In this document: positions 7,207 to 13,340 of the stretch, in pieces
Layout of the letters: every line of letters starts with the position of its first letter
How positions within the stretch are numbered: the first letter of the stretch is position 1
Origin: Candidatus Pacearchaeota archaeon
GTDB lineage: Archaea; Nanobdellota; Nanobdellia; Pacearchaeales; GW2011-AR1
Assembly (NCBI GenBank): GCA_017609045.1
Contig: JAFCES010000023.1
Span: 1 to 15,259, forward strand
Reading direction: 5' to 3'
DNA: 15,259 nucleotides
The notes under the pieces: generated by a model
The model's database searches: none
What the model saw: only the letters and a program-made list of their open reading frames with translations
Told to the model about the DNA's origin: nothing
Position numbers and translations under genes: made by a program

Positions 7207-8169
7207 TTATGCTTTTCCTAAGCCAGCCAAAACGAACGAAGATAAGAGGCTTTCCAGCTGAATAAACTCATCACTTCCTTCGACAAGGCGAAATTCAATT
7301 TCCCCTGTTTTTTCTGTCAGCTTAACTTTTAACTCTGGCTCTATGTTCAGGTTCCATATTTCTTTTTGTATTGCTTTTATAATATCCTGACCTGAAATGC
7401 TCTCTTTTAACATAATATCAAGGAGTTTCTCTCTCGCGCTTATAAAGTCCCCACTTAACGCGTATTCTAAAACTATTTTTATGTCAGAGGGTTTGGCTTG
7501 AGCAGTTACTGTATTTACTAATTCTGCTGTAATTTTTGGAGAAATTGATGATGTAGCTTGTAGTAAATTTATAACTCTTCTGCAGTCTCCTTCTGAAGCT
7601 TCATATAAAGCTTGTATACTTTCTGGTTCTATTTCTAAATTTTCAGATTCAGCAATTCTTTTTATTATTTTATCAACGTGTTTTTTTTCTAAAAGCTTGA
7701 AACGAAAGAGAGCGCATCTGCTTTGTATAGGGTCTATAATCTTGCTTGAATAGTTACAAGAAAGAATGAAGCGGCAAGTTTTTGTATAGTTCTCCATTGT
7801 TCTTCTTAAAGCTTGTTGGGCCTCTCTTGTTAAGGCATCAGCTTCATCAAGGAAAATAACTTTGAAAGGTACTTGACTTAAAGATTTTGTTCTGGCAAAG
7901 TTTTTTACTTGCTGTCTTATTACATCTATCCCTCTTGTGTCAGAAGCATTTAACTCAAGATAATTTTCCCTCCATTTTTCTCCAAAAAGCTGTTTTACTA
8001 TGATTAAAGCAAGGCTGCTTTTACCTGTGCCTGCTGGACCTGCGAAGAGTAGGTGGGGTATGTTTAAGCTGTTAGTTAAGTTTTTCACTCTTTTTATAAT
8101 CTCTTCCTGCCCTACTAATTCAGTAAAATCTTGAGGACGATATTTTTCAGTCCATATTTCACTACTCAT
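7207..8169 (-). CDS. rfcS: Replication factor C small subunit
   Basis: This clamp-loader small subunit normally forms an RFC-S4:RFC-L1 pentamer that loads PCNA. Diagnostic motifs are WTEKYRPQDFTELVGQ (6-21), Walker A GPAGTGKS (44-51), LELNASDTRG (71-80), Walker B FLDEAD (106-111), sensor-1 SCNYSSKI (137-144) and the arginine-finger motif SRC (150-152). Length (320 aa) is normal, and no intein interrupts Walker A or sensor 1, as happens in some archaea. A TATA box (TTTATAAAG, 8191-8199) is centred 26 bases before the ATG, predicting a leaderless rfcS-rfcL transcript. The L41e gene lies just upstream on the same strand. Confidence 0.97.
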   Translation of the reverse strand: MSSEIWTEKYRPQDFTELVGQEEIIKRVKNLTNSLNIPHLLFAGPAGTGKSSLALIIVKQLFGEKWRENYLELNASDTRGIDVIRQQVKNFARTKSLSQVPFKVIFLDEADALTREAQQALRRTMENYTKTCRFILSCNYSSKIIDPIQSRCALFRFKLLEKKHVDKIIKRIAESENLEIEPESIQALYEASEGDCRRVINLLQATSSISPKITAELVNTVTAQAKPSDIKIVLEYALSGDFISAREKLLDIMLKESISGQDIIKAIQKEIWNLNIEPELKVKLTEKTGEIEFRLVEGSDEFIQLESLLSSFVLAGLGKA

Positions 8170-8190
8170 ATCCTCTTTTGTAAAGTTTTT

Positions 8191-8199
8191 TTTATAAAG
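8191..8199 (-). promoter_or_regulatory. TATA box for rfcS-rfcL
   Basis: TTTATAAAG lies 26 bases from the rfcS ATG, measured from its centre, in the gap between rfcS and the L41e gene. It gives the clamp-loader operon its own start even though the L41e gene reads in the same direction. Confidence 0.5.
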
Positions 8200-8232
8200 A
8201 TTATTGTGTTAGAATATCTAATTAGAACAAGC

Positions 8233-8349
8233 TTACTTGCTTCTCTGTCTATGTAGTTTCCTCTTTCTTTTTTCCTTTCTAAGCCTTTTTCTTTGCCATT
8301 TCCATCTCATCTGGCGTTTCTTTTTCCATCTTCTGCTTGAACGTTTCAT
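8233..8349 (-). CDS. rpl41e: Ribosomal protein L41e (38 aa, tiny gene)
   Basis: This is a very short basic reading frame of 38 codons plus TAA. The last 25 residues begin MRWKWQRKRL and end KLHRQRSK. Written against the 25-residue eukaryotic eL41 as I remember it, about 16 of 25 positions are identical without gaps, including the MR-KW start and the RQRSK end. L41 is a single basic helix at the subunit interface of the ribosome. I chose the ATG at 8349 over 8310 (the exact 25-residue form). A TATA box (8371-8378) is centred about 26 bases before 8349, which predicts a leaderless start there, and 8310 has no Shine-Dalgarno sequence. The choice adds 13 basic residues (MKRSSRRWKKKRQ). The start remains uncertain. 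Confidence 0.82.
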   Translation of the reverse strand: MKRSSRRWKKKRQMRWKWQRKRLRKEKRKRKLHRQRSK

Positions 8350-8370
8350 ATTAAACAAGAAAGATTTTGA

Positions 8371-8378
8371 TTTATAAA
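8371..8378 (-). promoter_or_regulatory. TATA box for the L41e gene
   Basis: TTTATAAA is centred about 26 bases upstream of the ATG at 8349 on the minus strand. This placement is the main evidence for the longer L41e start. Confidence 0.5.
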
Positions 8379-8415
8379 ACTTGTTGTTTAGATGTATAAA
8401 ATTGGTTTTAAGTTT

Positions 8416-8997
8416 TTATCTTAAAAAATACTGAAAAAAATGCAAAATTCTCGGGTCGGTAATTAGTTCTGAATTTTCATTGAGCGATAGGGTGCTGTTG
8501 GATGTATTTAACAAGCCCATTTCTATTGATGTAAGACCATATATATCTTTTAGTTTTTCTAAGTGTTCTACTATTTTTTTAGTTAGACTTTCAAGCTTCT
8601 CTCTAGTCTTTTCTCCTCCTTCCATAAACTCTCTTACAATTTCATTTATACTCAAAATATTTTTTTCTTTAAAATTAGGCATTTCCATCCAAGGCGAATA
8701 AACAAGTCTTTTGTTATCAAAATATTTTCTTAAAATTGAAGCACTCATACTTCTTGTATCATAACCTACATGAATGAGCCAAGGAGATATTCCTCTCTCT
8801 TCTATAATGTGTTGTGCTATATTTCCTGTTTGATTGCATACTTCCCTCACAAATTCTCTAAATTCCTCACTATACTTGTCTTCATGTTTCTCGTCTCCCA
8901 CATCAAAAAGCTGATAAACACCAACTACTCTTGGTATAATTATAGCTGAATTTTCTGCTCTTTGGAACTTTTGTTCAACCTCATCCAGAGTTTCCAT
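8416..8997 (-). CDS. Unknown soluble protein (193 aa)
   Basis: I do not recognise this family. The protein is soluble and mixed alpha/beta. A hydrophobic strand IIIPRVVGVYQLFD is near 19-32, and a conserved-looking block WLIHVGYDTRSMSASILRKY is near 73-92. A charged helix lies near 120-155. No membrane segment or clear catalytic motif is seen. It lies downstream of the DtxR-type regulator but has its own TATA box (ATTTATAAATT, about 9037-9047). Its expected leader contains a GAGG-like site about 12 bases before the ATG, longer than usual. A link to metal control is possible from position only. Confidence that it is a real gene is good; its function is unknown. Confidence 0.7.
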   Translation of the reverse strand: METLDEVEQKFQRAENSAIIIPRVVGVYQLFDVGDEKHEDKYSEEFREFVREVCNQTGNIAQHIIEERGISPWLIHVGYDTRSMSASILRKYFDNKRLVYSPWMEMPNFKEKNILSINEIVREFMEGGEKTREKLESLTKKIVEHLEKLKDIYGLTSIEMGLLNTSNSTLSLNENSELITDPRILHFFQYFLR

Positions 8998-9036
8998 AAG
9001 TGAGGCCCGCCACCTCTTATTTTGTTAGAGGAAGGG

Positions 9037-9047
9037 ATTTATAAATT
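9037..9047 (-). promoter_or_regulatory. TATA box for the 193-aa gene
   Basis: ATTTATAAATT, a strong and almost symmetric TATA box, gives an expected start near 9015 and a leader of about 18 bases before the ATG at 8997. The leader contains GAGG and CCTC four-base arms (9002-9016), probably just the ribosome site. Confidence 0.45.
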
Positions 9048-9053
9048 TATTTG

Positions 9054-9479
9054 TTAACCAATATAAGAAGGAAGAGGTTTTGTGATTTTTTCTATTTTTT
9101 CCTTTGTTATTTCTAAAGGTAGGCCTTCCATAATTTTTTCAAGAATCTCTACTGCCTCATATGAAAAAGCATGCTCTAATTTATGGGCTTCCTCTCTAGC
9201 TTGGTCCTCTTCATATTGAAGAACTCTTTTAATGAATTTTTTTATTGTGAAGTGCTTGTCAAAAAGTTTTCCTGCTTCCTCTCTACCTTTTTTTGTCAGA
9301 AAAACTTTTGAGTAGGGTTTTATTTTCACAAGTTTCTCTTTTTCCAGTTTTCTCAGCATTTCAGATACTGATGGTTTTGAAATTTCTAAGCTTTTTGCGA
9401 TATCCACACTTTTCACTCCTTCATCGTCGGTATCCTCAAGATAGTAGATTGTTCTTAGATAATCCTCTTTTGCGCTCAT
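9054..9479 (-). CDS. DtxR/MntR-family metal-dependent repressor
   Basis: This is a two-domain metalloregulator: a winged helix (about residues 1-62, recognition helix near SKPSVSEMLRKLEKE at 34-48) followed by a metal-binding and dimerisation domain. It lacks the C-terminal SH3 domain, so it is MntR-sized (141 aa). Probable ligands are D6, H76, E102 and H103 (KLEHAFS). From memory of the families, the Met/Glu ligand near residue 10 is R9 here, and the DtxR Cys / MntR Glu position is H99, so metal preference cannot be read off. Expected action is binding DNA when Fe(II) or Mn(II) is plentiful. A strong palindromic operator overlaps its start, indicating autoregulation. No metal transporter is seen in the window. 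Confidence 0.9.
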   Translation of the reverse strand: MSAKEDYLRTIYYLEDTDDEGVKSVDIAKSLEISKPSVSEMLRKLEKEKLVKIKPYSKVFLTKKGREEAGKLFDKHFTIKKFIKRVLQYEEDQAREEAHKLEHAFSYEAVEILEKIMEGLPLEITKEKIEKITKPLPSYIG

Positions 9480-9501
9480 AAGTTAGGTAAGCCTAACTTA
9501 T
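9478..9501. promoter_or_regulatory. DtxR-type palindromic operator over the dtxR-like start
   Basis: Perfect 10-base arms ATAAGTTAGG and CCTAACTTAT flank a 4-base centre (TAAG). The 19 bases from 9483, TTAGGTAAGCCTAACTTAT, match 16 of 19 positions of the bacterial DtxR/IdeR box as I remember it (TTAGGTTAGSCTAACCTAA). The site lies between the TATA box and the ATG and touches the start codon at 9477-9479, so binding would block initiation. Confidence 0.8.
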
Positions 9502-9508
9502 ATTTAAG
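9498..9508 (-). promoter_or_regulatory. TATA box for the dtxR-like gene
   Basis: The minus-strand TTAAATATAAG is centred about 25 bases before the ATG at 9479 and overlaps the outer end of the operator palindrome. This predicts a leaderless mRNA whose start is covered by the bound repressor. Confidence 0.5.
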
Positions 9509-9558
9509 TTTTTTGGTTGATGATTGGTTTTGATTTATCGAAAGTTATATGGAAAAGT

Positions 9559-10245
9559 TTAAGTTTTTCTTTTCCTCATATCAGAAACAATCTTTCCGTC
9601 TTTTAATTTTATGACTCTTGAAGCATATTTAAGATGCCAATCTTCATGAGTTACCATAACAATTGTTTGGCCATATTTTTTGTTTAACTCTTTTAAAACC
9701 TCTAAAACTTGTTTTGATGTTCTTGTGTCGAGATTTGCGCAAGGTTCATCAGCGAAGAGAATTTTCGGTTTCTTGGCTATGGCTCTGGCAATAGCAACTC
9801 TTTGTTTTTCTCCTCCTGACAACTGGCCTGGAACTCTGTCCATCATATTGCCGAGACCCACTTTTTCCAAGGCATTTTTTGCTGTTAAGAGAGATTTTTC
9901 TTTTGATTTGCCTTCCATTAAAGAGAGTATTAAAACATTCTCAGAAGCTGACATTTCATTAATTAACGCATAATCTTGGAATACATATCCTAACTGCGTT
10001 AGTCTATAATAGGTTCTTTCTTCTTCTGGTAAATCAACTACATTAAGATTATTAATAGTGTAATCTCCTTTTGTTGGCTTGTCGATAAGGCCGAGTATTC
10101 TTAGTAATGTGGTCTTGCCACTTCCACTTGGTCCAATAATTGCAATAAATTCCTTTTCTTTCACTTCAAGAAAAACTCCATTTAAGGCTTTAACTGTAAC
10201 TTCTCCTGTTTTATAGTATCTTTTTAAATTTTTAACAATTATCAT
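9559..10245 (-). CDS. ABC transporter ATPase, MacB/LolD type
   Basis: This is the nucleotide-binding subunit of a MacB/LolD/FtsE-like transporter, which uses ATP for mechanical movement of an FtsX-fold permease. Walker A GPSGSGKT is at 38-45, the Q-loop VFQDYAL at 88-94, the signature LSGGEKQR at 142-149, Walker B ILFADEP at 162-168, the D-loop NLD at 171-173 and the H-loop VTHED at 198-202. Length (228 aa) is typical. The start lies one base after the permease stop (TAAGATG), so the two are translationally linked. Substrate is unknown: such systems export peptides, lipids or lipoproteins, or drive envelope proteins. Co-occurrence with an exported Ig-like protein and a SdpI-type gene points to the envelope. 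Confidence 0.95.
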   Translation of the reverse strand: MIIVKNLKRYYKTGEVTVKALNGVFLEVKEKEFIAIIGPSGSGKTTLLRILGLIDKPTKGDYTINNLNVVDLPEEERTYYRLTQLGYVFQDYALINEMSASENVLILSLMEGKSKEKSLLTAKNALEKVGLGNMMDRVPGQLSGGEKQRVAIARAIAKKPKILFADEPCANLDTRTSKQVLEVLKELNKKYGQTIVMVTHEDWHLKYASRVIKLKDGKIVSDMRKRKT

Positions 10246-10246
10246 C

Positions 10247-10933
10247 TTATCCTTTTCCCCAAATTGCCTCCAACATGTCCTCTCTCGCTACAAGCCATGC
10301 AGGTATAAATCCTGCAATAATTGACATTATCATCATAGTTAAGGCACTTTGAAATAAAGCAGGGATGCTGATTTCAGGAGCAATTTCCAAAGTTTCGTAA
10401 AATTTTATTGGATGTGCTTGTAAATAAAAGGACAGTGAAAGAAACATCACTAACCCGAGAAGAATCCCAACACTTATGTAAAATAAACTGATAAAAACAT
10501 ACTCAAATATGATGGCTCTTGGCGAGATGCCTACAGCTCTTAAAATTCCAATCTCCCTTTTTCTATGTAGAGTATTAATATAAACTATAATAAAAACTAA
10601 TGCGGCTCCGACAATTAAACTCACCAGCCTTGACATTATTCCTAATGCACCTATACTCTGTAAGGCCTGCCTTAATATTGATTCAGCTTTTTCCTGCCAA
10701 GTAAAAACTTTTTCTTTAACTCCTGTTTCAATGATTTTTTCTTTTATTACTGCTTCTTCTCCAGGACTTTCTATTCTTATAACTATTGATGACGCTTTTC
10801 CTTTTGCTTGCTCACCTAATATTGATTCAAGTTCTTTATAGTGAACTAGGGCGTTTAAGTCAGTTCCTTCCCAAGTTCCTTTATGAATTCCTTTTACTTT
10901 GTATGTTCTTTCAACTCCGTTTGAATAAGTCAC
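10247..10933 (-). CDS. MacB/FtsX-type permease, C-terminal part (split gene)
   Basis: This reading frame is the second part of a MacB-like permease. It begins in the middle of the external domain (TYSNGVERTYKVKGIHKGTW) and continues to the three-helix FtsX domain: about 96-116, the conserved block LHRKREIGILRAVGISP at 121-137, then about 144-170 and 193-215. It ends REDMLEAIWGKG. The frame is open upstream of the GTG at 10933 only to a TAG at 10955-10957. The GTG is therefore either a reinitiation site one base after the stop of the N-terminal part or an artefact of a frameshift. Intact homologues are one chain of about 400 residues. It would be non-functional alone unless both parts assemble. 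Confidence 0.85.
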   Translation of the reverse strand: MTYSNGVERTYKVKGIHKGTWEGTDLNALVHYKELESILGEQAKGKASSIVIRIESPGEEAVIKEKIIETGVKEKVFTWQEKAESILRQALQSIGALGIMSRLVSLIVGAALVFIIVYINTLHRKREIGILRAVGISPRAIIFEYVFISLFYISVGILLGLVMFLSLSFYLQAHPIKFYETLEIAPEISIPALFQSALTMMIMSIIAGFIPAWLVAREDMLEAIWGKG

Positions 10934-10934
10934 A

Positions 10935-11417
10935 TTAATAAGGGATATACCCTTCTACTAGCATGGCTCCTATCATAATCTCATCTCTCGAAAGTTTTCC
11001 TAGAAATTCTCCATCACTTACAATATAAGGATATTTAGAAACTATTTCCTCTTCTGATGGGACAAGCCCCAAAACATTTGCCCCAACAATTTTCTGTTTG
11101 TAACGTAAGGAAGCTCCTATCTCTAATCTTTTTGCTGCTCCTCTAACCCCGTTGATGCTCCTAACTTTTTGGAGGACATTATCTGCATTATTAATATAAG
11201 TATTATCTTCTGCTGGCTCAATAACAATATTTCCAAATGCATAATCCTGTACCATACCCACAAAAAAGCCTATCATGCCATTTATTAAAGCAGGAAGGAA
11301 AATGAGGTTCATAAAAATCAAAGCCAGAACAACTATAATAAAAAAAGTAGTTTTTTTGTTCCCTCTTTTTATAGAACTTTTTGCGCCAACAAATCCAACT
11401 TTAATGTCATTAAGCAT
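10935..11417 (-). CDS. MacB/FtsX-type permease, N-terminal part (split gene)
   Basis: This is the first part of the permease: a cytosolic start, the first membrane helix (about residues 24-45 from this start) and the first half of the external MacB-type domain (VIEPAEDNTYINNADNVLQK and following). It stops at GAMLVEGYIPY, exactly where homologues run on into the second half of the domain. I chose the ATG at 11417 (160 aa) over 11468. GAGGA lies six bases before 11417, and the TATA box (11452-11457) lies between the two candidates, so 11468 would fall outside the transcript. The next codon block in the +1 frame restores the homologous sequence, so a deletion or frameshift at 10935-10957 is the likely cause. 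Confidence 0.8.
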   Translation of the reverse strand: MLNDIKVGFVGAKSSIKRGNKKTTFFIIVVLALIFMNLIFLPALINGMIGFFVGMVQDYAFGNIVIEPAEDNTYINNADNVLQKVRSINGVRGAAKRLEIGASLRYKQKIVGANVLGLVPSEEEIVSKYPYIVSDGEFLGKLSRDEIMIGAMLVEGYIPY

Positions 11418-11451
11418 TTTCGTCCTCTTTTTAAATTCGATGAAACAAGAA

Positions 11452-11457
11452 TTTATA
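11452..11457 (-). promoter_or_regulatory. TATA box for the permease-ATPase operon
   Basis: TTTATA in GAATTTATAAGG gives an expected start near 11429 and a 12-base leader holding GAGGA before the ATG at 11417. The transporter can therefore be transcribed separately from the SdpI-like remnant upstream. Confidence 0.5.
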
Positions 11458-11491
11458 AGGCTTTGCAAATATTCATCAGGAAATTAAACCA

Positions 11492-11863
11492 CTATTTATT
11501 TTTTAGTTTTTCATATTTTAGATAAGAGTACAAAATCAACCAAACTATTAATCCAAAAACAAGAATTATAATAAACCAGAGAAAGTATTTTGGAGAAAAA
11601 AATATCCCAAAAAAGAAAATTATTCCTGTAATTTTGAAAAGTAAAGCTCCAAGTCGATGAGTTTTTTTCCAAACTTCATTGTTACTTAAAGTCCAAGGAG
11701 TTCTAATTCCTATGAACCAAGTTCTTTTTACTTTTTTCATAATGAAACCTATATAAAGGAATAAGATTCCTATTGCTGGCATTAACATTGTAGTTATATT
11801 GAATTTGTAGCCAAAATTAGCTGAAATTATTAAAATAAACACATAAAATAAAAATAACATCAT
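11492..11863 (-). CDS. SdpI-family membrane protein, C-terminal part
   Basis: The frame carries the SdpI domain hallmark WFIGIRTPWTLSNNEVWKKT (49-68), then two or three membrane helices and a basic tail. SdpI of Bacillus is the immunity protein and signal transducer for the SdpC toxin; archaeal relatives are of unknown role. The ATG at 11863 is not the true beginning. The same frame runs upstream through NIEKFRKYYDLFILV, and the preceding helices and the DUF1648 domain are encoded in the neighbouring frame just 5', joined at an A8 run (11907-11914). The gene therefore appears frameshifted. The fragment alone keeps about half of a normal SdpI. Confidence 0.75.
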   Translation of the reverse strand: MMLFLFYVFILIISANFGYKFNITTMLMPAIGILFLYIGFIMKKVKRTWFIGIRTPWTLSNNEVWKKTHRLGALLFKITGIIFFFGIFFSPKYFLWFIIILVFGLIVWLILYSYLKYEKLKNK

Positions 11864-11901
11864 AACTAATATGAATAAATCATAATATTTTCTAAATTTC
11901 T

Positions 11902-12150
11902 CTATGTTTTTTTTAGAGGGTCTATTTTTGGAATAACCAAGAATAAGAAATATAGTCCAATAGATATTAATGGGATTAAAAATATGCCTAAAAATTTTGA
12001 CGTATACCCATCAGCCTGCCCTTTAATATTCCAATGAGATGCAACTTTATCCCCTTTAATATTTTGATAAGAATATATCCCAATTACAAAGGATAATAAA
12101 ATTATTAAAATAATTGCAAGAGTTATTTTTTTCCTTTTCTTTCCACTAAG
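11902..12150 (-). pseudogene. SdpI N-terminal (DUF1648) part, out of frame, no start codon
   Basis: Reading from 12150 this frame gives KKITLAIILIILLSFVIGIY, a first membrane helix, then the DUF1648 hallmark SHWNIKGQADGYTSKF, a second helix and LVIPKIDPLKK. It then hits TAG at 11902-11904. One extra A in the A8 run 11907-11914 would join it to the SdpI-domain frame (IDPLKKNIEKFRKYYD). No ATG, GTG or TTG is in frame anywhere in it. The best start position by homology is AGG at 12133-12135, one base from ATG and followed by AAAAAAATA. It overlaps the end of the Ig-like protein gene. It may be a decayed gene, an error, or expressed by slippage and an unusual start. Confidence 0.75.
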
Positions 12151-13028
12151 TTATTTCCTTTAAGAAGTTGTTGTATTATTCTGTCTTTCGCTTTTTTTGT
12201 TTTAATGAAGTAATATATTCCCAAACCAAAAATAGCGATTATGAATATTACAAGGATAATTACTCCAATATTAGATTTTTTCTTCAATATATTAAGAGTT
12301 ATTTTTGTTTCTATCTCATGCTTACCAAAATCATCTTTATATGAGATAGTAACTGGGAATTCAAATTCACCTGGTTTGTCTGCAATAAAAGTTAAGATAG
12401 CTGGACCATCTTCGTTTGAACTGAGTGAGCCTATAAATGATTGTTTTAACCCCTGAAATGTGTGGTTAAGGTACACTTCAACTGATTTTGCCATTCCATC
12501 TCCAGTATTTTCCACTCTCAAAATTAATTCAACTGTATCTCCTTTTCTTGGGAGTATAGGGAGGGTTTTAAGAGAAGCAATACTTAATTCTGCTTTATCT
12601 CCCATGACATTAAAAGTGATGTTATAATTTTTAGTTATTAGGGATTCTTCATCCCCGTAAGATAATCTTGCTTTAATTAAATAAGTTCCGGGTTTGGCAT
12701 TTTCAGCTGCCTTCATATGATATGTAATAAATCTTTCACTATTCCCATAATATAGTTTAGAAATATTAATGATTAAATGTTCTTTAATTTCTATATCAAC
12801 TGGAGGATTAAGCAATTCAAAAGAAACATATTCTGGTATCTTATCTCCGCAATTTTCAATGTGTATTCCTACTGTGAATTCTTCTCCAATTTCAACTGAA
12901 CTCGGGCTAATGTCTGAAACTTCTGCTGTTACACAATAACCTTTACTCAACGCATTTACTCTTATCGCAAATACAAAAATAATTATAGTTATAATCACAA
13001 AATTAACTAAAAATTTTTTGTTTTTCAT
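12123..13028 (-). CDS. Exported Ig-like (CARDB/NEW3-type) protein with C-terminal anchor
   Basis: A signal peptide (about 5-26, ending near VNALSKG) is followed by two immunoglobulin-like beta domains (about 30-143 and 147-248). These resemble the COG1361/CARDB/NEW3 repeats of archaeal S-layer-associated proteins (the pattern ENTGDGMAKSVEVYL is typical). A membrane helix (253-275) follows, then a basic cytosolic tail (KTKKAKDR). Two cysteines (32 and 60) could form a disulfide. Such proteins often sit beside MacB-type transporters in archaea, as here, and may be partner or substrate-binding elements. It is first in the operon: TATA at 13068-13077 and a good ribosome site (GAGGT, complement of 13033-13037) before the ATG. 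Its stop overlaps the SdpI-like frame. Confidence 0.8.
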   Translation of the reverse strand: MKNKKFLVNFVIITIIIFVFAIRVNALSKGYCVTAEVSDISPSSVEIGEEFTVGIHIENCGDKIPEYVSFELLNPPVDIEIKEHLIINISKLYYGNSERFITYHMKAAENAKPGTYLIKARLSYGDEESLITKNYNITFNVMGDKAELSIASLKTLPILPRKGDTVELILRVENTGDGMAKSVEVYLNHTFQGLKQSFIGSLSSNEDGPAILTFIADKPGEFEFPVTISYKDDFGKHEIETKITLNILKKKSNIGVIILVIFIIAIFGLGIYYFIKTKKAKDRIIQQLLKGNNLVERKGKK

Positions 13029-13067
13029 TTCTACCTCTTTTTATTCTTTTGACTAAGGAAATAAGAG

Positions 13068-13077
13068 TTTATAAATT
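13068..13077 (-). promoter_or_regulatory. TATA box for the Ig-like/SdpI genes
   Basis: TTTATAAATT is centred about 45 bases before the ATG at 13028. The expected leader is about 19 bases and contains GAGGT, so this gene uses a Shine-Dalgarno start, unlike most genes in the window. Confidence 0.5.
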
Positions 13078-13136
13078 TATTTTTTAATATTCTGTTAATT
13101 TTTCAGAAATATACTAATTGAAAGAAATTCATCCTC

Positions 13137-13175
13137 AGAGCCGGGTTGATAGAAAAATAAATTTGTCCCGGCTCT
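13137..13175 (-). repeat. GC-rich inverted repeat downstream of tRNA-Glu
   Basis: Perfect 9-base arms AGAGCCGGG (13137-13145) and CCCGGCTCT (13167-13175) enclose 21 AT-rich bases. The arms are far richer in G and C than the surroundings. The repeat begins 10 bases past the 3' end of tRNA-Glu and is followed on the minus strand by T-rich sequence, so it may end or process the tRNA transcript. A small structured RNA is an alternative. The remainder of the 156-base gap to the Ig-like gene holds only its promoter. Confidence 0.6.
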
Positions 13176-13184
13176 TCGTCTTCA

Positions 13185-13309
13185 TGCCCCTGCCGAGATT
13201 TGAACTCGGGTCACGGCCTTTCTCTTATTTTTGAGTCTTTTTGGATTCCCAGAACCTTTTGGTTGCTGGGTCGAGAGGGCCGTATCCTTGGCCACTAGAC
13301 TACAGGGGC
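13185..13309 (-). tRNA. tRNA-Glu (CUC) with intron
   Basis: The acceptor arms GCCCCTG and CAGGGGC pair perfectly. The anticodon stem is CGGCC/GGCCG, the loop CTCTCG+A gives anticodon CUC, and the T arm is CCGAG-TTCAAAT-CTCGG. The discriminator is A and no CCA is encoded. A 52-base intron (13220-13271) sits at 37/38. CTCT in the anticodon loop pairs with AGAG at the intron end, leaving three-base bulges CG^A and AA^A, the bulge-helix-bulge expected for archaeal splicing endonuclease. Inside the intron, CCCAG-C-AACC-AAAA-GGTT-CTGGG forms a hairpin. The mature length is 73 bases. The D arm is nearly identical to that of tRNA-Gln nearby. Confidence 0.93.
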
Positions 13310-13330
13310 TTATATTCTCCACTGTAATAA

Positions 13331-13340
13331 TATATAAAAA
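13331..13340. promoter_or_regulatory. Shared two-way TATA box
   Basis: TATATAAAAA is centred at about 13335. The 5' end of tRNA-Glu (13309) and the ATG of the plus-strand gene (13362) are each about 26 bases away in opposite directions. No other TATA-like box lies in this 52-base gap, so one box probably serves both. Confidence 0.55.

Noticed and set aside
12123..12150. Fusion of the Ig-like protein to the SdpI-like protein by slippage at the A7 run (12126-12132)
   Set aside because: One extra A would read through into SdpI, but the Ig-like protein already ends in a natural basic tail after its membrane anchor, and SdpI homologues begin at about the KKITLAI position. A lost start codon is simpler.
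13130..13190. C/D-box small RNA around the GC-rich hairpin
   Set aside because: CTGA and ATGAAGA-like strings occur on the minus strand, but the boxes are imperfect and not in the C-D'-C'-D order with suitable spacing.
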